Shown one piece after another: positions 9,261-15,447 of a stretch of 21,958 nucleotides of DNA. The translations under genes and the position numbers were made by a program. The DNA comes from CAZVEV01 sp964625865. Its GTDB lineage: Bacteria > Planctomycetota > Phycisphaerae > SM23-33. Location: assembly GCA_964625865.1 (NCBI GenBank), contig CAZVEV010000072.1, positions 1 through 21,958 on the forward strand, given 5' to 3'. Position 1 is the first letter of the stretch, and each line of letters begins with the position of its first letter. Under the pieces are notes generated by a model. It made no database searches and had not been told where the DNA came from. It worked only from the letters and a program-made list of their open reading frames with translations.

Positions 9261-12200
9261 CTATTTCGTCTGTTTTTTCAGAACGTACAGTTTCGATTTC
9301 CAGCCCGGTTTGTTCCTCGTACTGAAACCGCCGGCTTCGACAAACAGGTACTCGCTGCCGTCGATCGTCTTGGCCTGCATCTTCAGGGCCTGGAACTTGT
9401 CCAGGTCCATCAGGATCTCGCCGGACCAGACCAGCATTGGATAGCTGGTCCGGGCGTTGTCTTTGAACGTGATGGCGGAAAACAGCGGGTGGCGGGATTT
9501 TCGGTTTCTTTTCGTCGGATCGAATTCGGCGATTGTCGCGACCTCGGTGATGACGGTCCAACGGCCTGCGATCTTCGGGTTGGCGACAAACGTGCCGTCC
9601 CAGCGGAACTTGACGGCGGCGGCCGACTGTTCCCTGTCATCAGGATTCTGCTTTGCCTGCCAGTCGGACGACAGCATGGGTACGACCGCCGCCGACTTGA
9701 ACACGAGGTCGTCGCCCATCGGCGGCAGCTTCTGCTCGTCGAGGTGGAGGCTGAACTTGCCTTGGGGAGTGCGGCTGGTCGGCTTGACCTTGTACTTGTT
9801 GTTGAACCGGATGAAGGTCTTGACGGCGATGGTCACCTTGCCGCCCTTGAAGTCCTCGATGAAGTCCCTGGTGATGTAGGCGCCCTTGGGCCGCCCGCCC
9901 GAGCCACGGCCGCCGCCTTGTTTGGTTTCGATCAGGGGCTTGCCGTTGATGTAGATGATATGGCCGCCGCCGGCGCCGACGTGCTGGCCGCTATTGACCC
10001 GCAAGCGGTAGCGATGCCCCTCCTTGAGCGGCGGGATCTTGAACGTGCCGCGCAGCAGAAGGACTTCCTTCTCCCACAGCGTGTTGACCTTGGTCGCGCC
10101 GTAGCAGCCCGGACCGACGCAGCCGGCAGAGCACTTTGTGATCGGACCGTCGGGGATCTTCCCGTTGTAGTTGCCAAACGGGCTCTTGCCGGTCTTCCAG
10201 CCGGCCTTGGCGGGATCGAAGTCCGTCGCGAACCACTGCTCCATGCCCTTGGGCGGGGTCACCTTTCGATAGCGGGAGACGAGTTGGTCGAAGGGCACTT
10301 GTTCGGCGGGAATCGGGTCGAAGCTGTGGCAGGACCACTCGGCGTTGCGCAGGTCCACAAACATGTGCCAGTCGAATTCATTCCGTCCGGCACGCTTGTA
10401 AAGGGCGACCAATCCGTCGATGGGCTCCCCCCTGCCGCCGGGCCATCCTGACTTCACTTCGTTGGCGGCCAGCGCCTGCAGCCTCTTGCGGTTTCTCCCG
10501 ACGAACTCGGGGATCAACTCCTCGGTGATGATCGGGGTGATCGCCTTGGTCAGCTTGGGGCCGAACGTCTTCGGGTCCGCGGCGAGGAATATCTCCTTGT
10601 AGGGGAGGATCTGGTCGGGGTGTTTCTGCCGCGCGATCTCATAGAGCACGTCCATGCCGCCGGGCACGTCGGCCAGCGAAGCGGCGATGGCTTCGAGGTG
10701 GTAGTCGTACGTGGGCCTGAGGTTCTGGCCGGCGGGGCTCGTCGTCTTGCCCGCATACCCGGTGAAGGTCTCCTTCAGGGTCTCGATCGCCAACTGTCGC
10801 ACCGCGGGCCCGGCCTGCTTGAGCCTGGCACGGATGGCCGGTGCGAACCCGTGCGTTACCGACGCGCGCTGGTTCGTCCTGACCAGTTCGCCCATCGCGG
10901 GGAGCACCTTCCTGTAGCATCGCTCGTCCGCGGCCACCGGAGTCAGCGCGGTCAGCGCGGCGTTCCGCAGCCAGGCGTCCTCGTGCTTGAGATAAGGAAG
11001 CAGCAGATCGACGAGGGGCAGGATCTGCTCCGCCGAACCGCGGGCGATGATCTGAATCGCCGCGTCCTTGACCCACCATGATTCGGCCGGGTTCCTGGCC
11101 GCCTTCACGGCGAGTTCGAAGATCGCCGGCGTCACCGCGTCGGTGCGATGCAGGAGGGCTCCGAACATCACCCGGCGGACGCGCGGGTCCTTGTGTCGCA
11201 GGAACTCCATCACCAAGTCCGGGCGCACCTTGCCTCCACCGGATCGGCGCCCGATGTAGCCGGAGTTGATGCCCAGCGCCTTGAAGGCGGCGATATTGCG
11301 GATGTTGAAATCCTGGTGGTGGATGTATCGGCGGATCTCGTCGTCGCTGGGCTGGTCGGGGCCGTGGAAACGGCCGATGAAGTGCATGCTCGAATCCCGG
11401 GCCAGGGTCTCGCCCGACAGGTCCTGCTTCTTGCCGCCGGCATCCGCGACGGTCTCGAGCGAGCAGAAGGCGTCGTCCGCCTCGGTGCCCCAGGGTCGCT
11501 TGGGCAGTTGGTAGGGCTTGGAGAACCTGCTGCGGGGCGCGCCGGTGATGCGCAGTGTCTTGCGGGGCATGGTGTAGGCCAGCGGGTAGGCGACCCCCCA
11601 CAGTTCCTTGTCGTAGCCGCTGCCGCCAAGGATGCCGAACGACCCGTCGAAGCGGCGTGACAGATCGTAGTGCCACTGGCGGTTGTCCATGAACTCGCGG
11701 TATTGCTTGGGTTTCTTCTCGTACAGCAGGCCCATCGCGGCGCTGCGCCAGATCTCGCCGATGCCGCCGCCGGTGTGGCCGTGCAGCATGAACGTGGTGG
11801 TGTAGAAGCTCTGCATCGCGCAGGTGTCGCGGGCCCGGGCGTAGACCGAGTTCTCGCCGTCCGGGGTCAGCGCGGCGGCGGCGGCCATGGCGATGGCGAG
11901 TTTCCCGTTCTTGCCGTTGTCGACGAATCCGGTGAACGGGCGATTGTCGCCATAGGGGTTGTTGCCCCGGCCGGCGTAGCGATAGAAATGCCTCAGGGCG
12001 CCGTGCAGCGTGCGGTCGGGCACGTTGGCGCCGCATTCCTTGGCCAAGAGGAGGAAGGTGACCACGTGCGTGCCGGCTGCGTTGAGATGGCCGAGGCCGT
12101 AGCCGGTCAGCGCCGAGCCCCGACCCGCCCAGGCATCGTTATGCTGTGTCCTGGCTGCGTTGTCGACCCACTTCTGGATGTTCGCGAGGATCTCCCTGTC

Positions 12201-12881
12201 GCCGGTGCGCAGGTAGCATTCGGTCAGCGGAATCCCGCCGTAGCCGATGTACCAGGGATACTTGTGTGCCGGTGCTTTGCGTGCCCACTGGCGCACGACC
12301 TCCAGGTCCTTGTCCTCGCCGGTCGACAGCAGGAACAGCATGCCGATCCCGCCGAGGCCTTTGGTTGCCTTGGGCTGCGACAGATAGTCGGCCACCTGGC
12401 GAACGATCTTGTCCGACTTGGGGCAGTTCAGCGGCCAGGTCTTGCTGTAAGCGCCGAGAATGGGAACCCTGACGGTGACCGGCCGGGGCTCGCCCTTAAT
12501 GGCGAACGTGAGAACGCCGTCGGTGGCTTCGGCCGCGGCAAGAATCTTGCCGAGCTGGATGCGAGGATCGATGTCGGCGAGCTTCTGACCGTTGATGGTT
12601 TCGATGATCTGGCCGGCCTTGAGTTCACCGGTCGCTGCGGCGGGCGAGCCTTCTTCGATGTTCTTGATCTTCATCACGAACGCAGGCTGATGAAGTTCGA
12701 TGCCCATGCCCACCGGCCCGAAGCGCGCAATCGTCTGCAGCGACTTGGTCTCGCTCGGGCGGGTGGAGAATATCCCGGGGCCCTTGTAGAAGCTCTTCGT
12801 TTTCACCTTGTCCGCGGCGCCGGCGCCGGCACAGAAGAGAAGCGTCGAAAGGACCAGGCCGATTGTCTGTCGTTGTTTCAT
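9261..12881 (-). CDS. Giant secreted PDZ/alpha-toroid/repeat protein (DUF6288-like) with C-terminal beta-sandwich
   Basis: A 1206-residue exported protein of uncertain function. Signal peptide MKQRQTIGLVLSTLLFCAGA begins at 12881; an in-frame extension to 13079 is rejected because it overlaps the upstream gene and lacks a signal. Visible regions: PDZ-like domain (about 55-140, EEGSPAAATGELKAGQIIETINGQ); an alpha/alpha-toroid-like region (about 155-520; WYIGYGGIPLTECYLRTGDR, GHTGGGIGEIWRS); HEAT-like helical repeats (about 585-800, e.g. HKDPRVRRVMFGALLHR, HEDAWLRNAALTAL); a 234-residue beta-sandwich module (about 824-1057) shared with the downstream esterase; and a unique terminal domain (about 1058-1206) ending VEAGGFSTRNKPGW. 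The N-terminal two-thirds resembles what I recall as DUF6288 proteins of Planctomycetota and relatives, unverified. No protease residues were recognised. It lies between a YdjY-domain gene (56 nt) and an esterase (39 nt), suggesting a scaffold or polysaccharide-processing partner. Confidence 0.88.
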   Translation of the reverse strand: MKQRQTIGLVLSTLLFCAGAGAADKVKTKSFYKGPGIFSTRPSETKSLQTIARFGPVGMGIELHQPAFVMKIKNIEEGSPAAATGELKAGQIIETINGQKLADIDPRIQLGKILAAAEATDGVLTFAIKGEPRPVTVRVPILGAYSKTWPLNCPKSDKIVRQVADYLSQPKATKGLGGIGMLFLLSTGEDKDLEVVRQWARKAPAHKYPWYIGYGGIPLTECYLRTGDREILANIQKWVDNAARTQHNDAWAGRGSALTGYGLGHLNAAGTHVVTFLLLAKECGANVPDRTLHGALRHFYRYAGRGNNPYGDNRPFTGFVDNGKNGKLAIAMAAAAALTPDGENSVYARARDTCAMQSFYTTTFMLHGHTGGGIGEIWRSAAMGLLYEKKPKQYREFMDNRQWHYDLSRRFDGSFGILGGSGYDKELWGVAYPLAYTMPRKTLRITGAPRSRFSKPYQLPKRPWGTEADDAFCSLETVADAGGKKQDLSGETLARDSSMHFIGRFHGPDQPSDDEIRRYIHHQDFNIRNIAAFKALGINSGYIGRRSGGGKVRPDLVMEFLRHKDPRVRRVMFGALLHRTDAVTPAIFELAVKAARNPAESWWVKDAAIQIIARGSAEQILPLVDLLLPYLKHEDAWLRNAALTALTPVAADERCYRKVLPAMGELVRTNQRASVTHGFAPAIRARLKQAGPAVRQLAIETLKETFTGYAGKTTSPAGQNLRPTYDYHLEAIAASLADVPGGMDVLYEIARQKHPDQILPYKEIFLAADPKTFGPKLTKAITPIITEELIPEFVGRNRKRLQALAANEVKSGWPGGRGEPIDGLVALYKRAGRNEFDWHMFVDLRNAEWSCHSFDPIPAEQVPFDQLVSRYRKVTPPKGMEQWFATDFDPAKAGWKTGKSPFGNYNGKIPDGPITKCSAGCVGPGCYGATKVNTLWEKEVLLLRGTFKIPPLKEGHRYRLRVNSGQHVGAGGGHIIYINGKPLIETKQGGGRGSGGRPKGAYITRDFIEDFKGGKVTIAVKTFIRFNNKYKVKPTSRTPQGKFSLHLDEQKLPPMGDDLVFKSAAVVPMLSSDWQAKQNPDDREQSAAAVKFRWDGTFVANPKIAGRWTVITEVATIAEFDPTKRNRKSRHPLFSAITFKDNARTSYPMLVWSGEILMDLDKFQALKMQAKTIDGSEYLFVEAGGFSTRNKPGWKSKLYVLKKQTK

Positions 12882-12937
12882 GATGTTATTCCGCCATACG
12901 CATGGTTGATGGACGATTCGCGAGGAGTCCGCGACAT

Positions 12938-13825
12938 TCATTGCTTGCTCTTTTCCGCTGGGGCTGCCGGGCGAGCCTGGCCCGCCTTGCCGGCTTTCGG
13001 GGCGGGCTTGACCCGTGGGCGGAGACGCAGGGTGACCTTCGAGCCGACCTTGGGCAGTTTGGCGGCATTGACCTGCCACATCAGCGAGCCGTTTTCCTGG
13101 CCGTGGATGCCCGGCAGGCAGAGCACTTCGTCACCGAAGGACGCGATGGAGATCACGTTTCCGCTCAGGTCGCTGAGGTACTTTCGCGGCCCCGGCCCGT
13201 CGCCGCTGAGACGCGACCCGGCAAAGACAACCGTGTCGGGAAACGCGGTCTTCTCCCCGTCGCCGGGCCCTTGTCCGGCCCTCTTCTCGGATGGGGCGAC
13301 GAATCTGCTGATGGGGTACTCGACCATCTTGCCCTCTTTGTTCTTGAACACGAGGGCCACGTCCACCGGATCGCCCCTGGGCGGGACGTGGACCCACCGC
13401 GAGTCCTTCTCGCCGATCCGCTTGCGCATCGCGGGATTGCCCGGATTCGCACCGAGAAGCAGGAGCCCCGCGTGGACGTGCATGGGCCTGGCCTTGATCA
13501 CGACGATCGACTCGTGCTCCTTCGTGCCCTTCGTGCACGCGATCAGTTCGAGAAAGCCCTCGTCGAGACAGACGGTCGCTTCGAGGTCGAGACACCGCTT
13601 CTGGAAGTTGATCACAAGGCCGGGGAGCTTGACGTTCTTGCGAGCGGGCCTGGAAGTCGGCCTGGTGGCAGGGGCCTCGGGCGCGGCCTTACGGGCAGGC
13701 GCAGGTTCATCGCCCCAACTCACGGGCGAGAAGATCGCCAGCGCCACCGCAACCGACGCTGCAAGTCGTGCCGTCACCGCAGTGGCGCCCCCGGCCGGTC
13801 CGGCTGTCTCCATGACACTCTTCAT
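12938..13825 (-). CDS. Secreted YdjY-domain protein
   Basis: A 295-residue exported protein with an N-terminal hydrophobic stretch (about 20-38, VAVALAIFSPVSW), an Ala/Pro/Arg linker (40-63), a YdjY-type domain (about 64-270) and a Lys/Ala/Pro tail. The domain shows recognisable family blocks: DLEATVCLDEGFLELIAC, CTKGTKEHESIV and MHVHAGLLLLGANPGNPA. YdjY domains are common in Planctomycetota and have no established enzymatic role. The hallmark HESI and HVHAGL histidines could bind a metal, which is an inference. The gene starts 13 nt after the preceding esterase stop, so translational coupling is likely. No strong ribosome binding site is visible; an alternative in-frame ATG lies four codons in, with AAGAG before it. 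It precedes the PDZ/repeat gene by 56 nt and probably shares its transcript. Confidence 0.87.
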   Translation of the reverse strand: MKSVMETAGPAGGATAVTARLAASVAVALAIFSPVSWGDEPAPARKAAPEAPATRPTSRPARKNVKLPGLVINFQKRCLDLEATVCLDEGFLELIACTKGTKEHESIVVIKARPMHVHAGLLLLGANPGNPAMRKRIGEKDSRWVHVPPRGDPVDVALVFKNKEGKMVEYPISRFVAPSEKRAGQGPGDGEKTAFPDTVVFAGSRLSGDGPGPRKYLSDLSGNVISIASFGDEVLCLPGIHGQENGSLMWQVNAAKLPKVGSKVTLRLRPRVKPAPKAGKAGQARPAAPAEKSKQ

Positions 13826-13838
13826 ACGCGGTTCAGTT

Positions 13839-15302
13839 CTATTTCTTCCCGGCTAGCAGCTTGACCATTCCCCGGCCCAGGGCATCGCCGACCAGCATGT
13901 AGGTCTCGGCGTTGCGGTTATAGTGATAGCCCTGCCCGCTGGGGGAGATGGAGGTGTCTCTCCAGAAGTCGCGGGTCTCCACGGTCAGGACATTGCCCGC
14001 GAACTGCGGATACTTGCCCTTGTCCCCGCTGACGGCGAGTTGAGCGTTGGCGACGGTCAGGTGGGGACCGGCCATCTTCCAGCCGCCAAAGCCGATCGTG
14101 GCGATGACGAAGGGCGCCTTGGGCGCCTTGAACTCCTTGCGGAGGCACGTGATGAGGTTGACCAGGTTCTGCTCGTAGCGAGCGGCATGAACGGCGTTGC
14201 CGTCCTTGTGTCCCTGCCACCAGGCGAAACCGGCTATCTTATAGCCCTGGTCCTTGTACTGCGGAAAATGCTCGGCGAAGTTGTCCAGGACTTCGTGGGT
14301 CGCCTTGACGCAGTCGTCGTACTGCTTGCCCGCATACCAGTTAATCGGTTTGGGCTTCGTTCCTTCGGGCCACGAGGACGGGGAGTCCTTGTACCCGGCA
14401 TAGGTCGTGCCGTCTACCGTGTATCGCTTGCTGCCCGGCGGGAGGTAATCCCAGCCAAGGCTTCGATTGCCGATGGACGCCTTGATCAGGACCACCGGCT
14501 CGTCGTGGTAATAGCCCATGATGTGTCCGAACTGCAACTCCGGGCCGATCGTGTTGCCCTGCAGACCGACGGTCAGCGGCCCTTTGCCCGTGGCGGCAAT
14601 CACGCCCTTGTAGATCACGTCGTTCCGCACCGTCCAGTTGCCCTTGGCGTCGATCAGGTGTGGGAACTTCTTGTCCTTGTACACCAGCGTGGTCAGCAGC
14701 CCCGGAATGTCCGTGCGCCATACCCACCCCAGCCCGTTCGCGTGCTTGGTCAGGTACGTGATCTTGAAGGGGTACTTCTTGCCCGCGGCGAACGCAAGCG
14801 CGGTATGTACCGCCTGTTTGCCGGGCTCCCGCCTGTAGACTTCCGTGCCGTCGACCTGCATGACGTTGTACGTCGTATTGGCATAGCCGGCATTGAACTT
14901 GTACACGCCCGCTTTGGGCATGCGTATGAATCCCCTGACCACCGCGGTCCCGCCGCCGGGGAACGGCGTGGGACGCACCCCGCCGAACGCGGTCAGCTTC
15001 TTCGTTTCGATCGGGGTCATCTTATCATAGTCAGCCGTCGGCGAGTACTCCCCGCGATAGATCGAAACCACGGGGTCCAGAAACTGCTTTCCCCAGCGCG
15101 AAGACCCGCCGCGGATATCGCCCATCCCCACCATGTTCGATTGGCCCGACAGGATGTAGACCTTGACGGGTTTGGTGGCGTCGGGGGCCTTGTCGTCCGG
15201 GGCGGGCAGTTGCGCCGGGATGTCCTTCGCCGGGGCATCGGCGACAAGTCCAATCAGTACCAGGGCTGGGAGGGCCAACAGGATCGCGGTTCTCGTGTTC
15301 AT
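13839..15302 (-). CDS. SGNH/SASA esterase with PA14-like insertion
   Basis: A 487-residue exported esterase, subfamily B, the closest relative in this window of the catalytic part of the 6951-9221 gene. Signal peptide ends DAPA (25). LSGQSNMVGMG puts the nucleophile at Ser55, the same residue number as the paralogue. Residues about 61-212 are a PA14-like insertion (AGVYKFNAGY, YNVMQVDGTEVYRRE, AAGKKYPFKITYL). The catalytic fold resumes at LIDAKGNWTVRNDV, with SIGNRSLGWDYLPPGS, WWQGHKDG and GYHYNRNAETYMLVGDALG (His). The Asp usually three residues before this His is Gly here. Unlike the paralogue it stops directly after the catalytic domain. Start at 15302 chosen for GGGAACAAGA upstream and the signal peptide; the in-frame extension to 15458 would run through a gene relic. 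First gene of the tight run, 13 nt before the YdjY gene. Substrate unknown. Confidence 0.93.
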   Translation of the reverse strand: MNTRTAILLALPALVLIGLVADAPAKDIPAQLPAPDDKAPDATKPVKVYILSGQSNMVGMGDIRGGSSRWGKQFLDPVVSIYRGEYSPTADYDKMTPIETKKLTAFGGVRPTPFPGGGTAVVRGFIRMPKAGVYKFNAGYANTTYNVMQVDGTEVYRREPGKQAVHTALAFAAGKKYPFKITYLTKHANGLGWVWRTDIPGLLTTLVYKDKKFPHLIDAKGNWTVRNDVIYKGVIAATGKGPLTVGLQGNTIGPELQFGHIMGYYHDEPVVLIKASIGNRSLGWDYLPPGSKRYTVDGTTYAGYKDSPSSWPEGTKPKPINWYAGKQYDDCVKATHEVLDNFAEHFPQYKDQGYKIAGFAWWQGHKDGNAVHAARYEQNLVNLITCLRKEFKAPKAPFVIATIGFGGWKMAGPHLTVANAQLAVSGDKGKYPQFAGNVLTVETRDFWRDTSISPSGQGYHYNRNAETYMLVGDALGRGMVKLLAGKK

Positions 15303-15346
15303 TCTTGTTCCCTTTCCAGATGGCGTTCCTTGCCCTTGACGATGCT

Positions 15347-15438
15347 CTACTTCGCTTGTCTCTTCGTCCCATGCACGTCGACTGCCAGCCCGACCTGTTT
15401 GGCGTGCTGAATCCACCGGCTTCGATGGACAGGTGGAT
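15347..15438 (-). pseudogene. Relic of the 3' end of a PDZ/repeat-type gene
   Basis: Read on the minus strand, this intergenic stretch encodes LSIEAGGFSTPNRSGWQS, matching LFVEAGGFSTRNKPGWKS at the end of the 9261-12881 protein. A 1-nt deletion shifts the frame, after which KRQAK and TAG line up with that protein's KKQTK and stop. Only the last 25-30 codons remain. It lies right after the stop of the upstream esterase (15448), in the same frame, and 44 nt before the ATG of the next esterase. In the intact copy the same tail also sits just before an esterase ATG (39 nt). Confidence 0.8.
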
Positions 15439-15447
15439 TGCAGCCGA

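Noticed and set aside
8013..10451. 812-codon open frame on the plus strand
   Set aside because: It spans parts of two clear minus-strand genes and their gap; the composition is that of a codon-position shadow.
12882..13079. 66-residue N-terminal extension of the PDZ/repeat protein
   Set aside because: It overlaps the YdjY gene in another frame and would bury the clear signal peptide starting at 12881.
11670..13856. 728-codon open frame on the plus strand
   Set aside because: It is antisense to the PDZ/repeat, YdjY and esterase genes, and its protein shows no domain.
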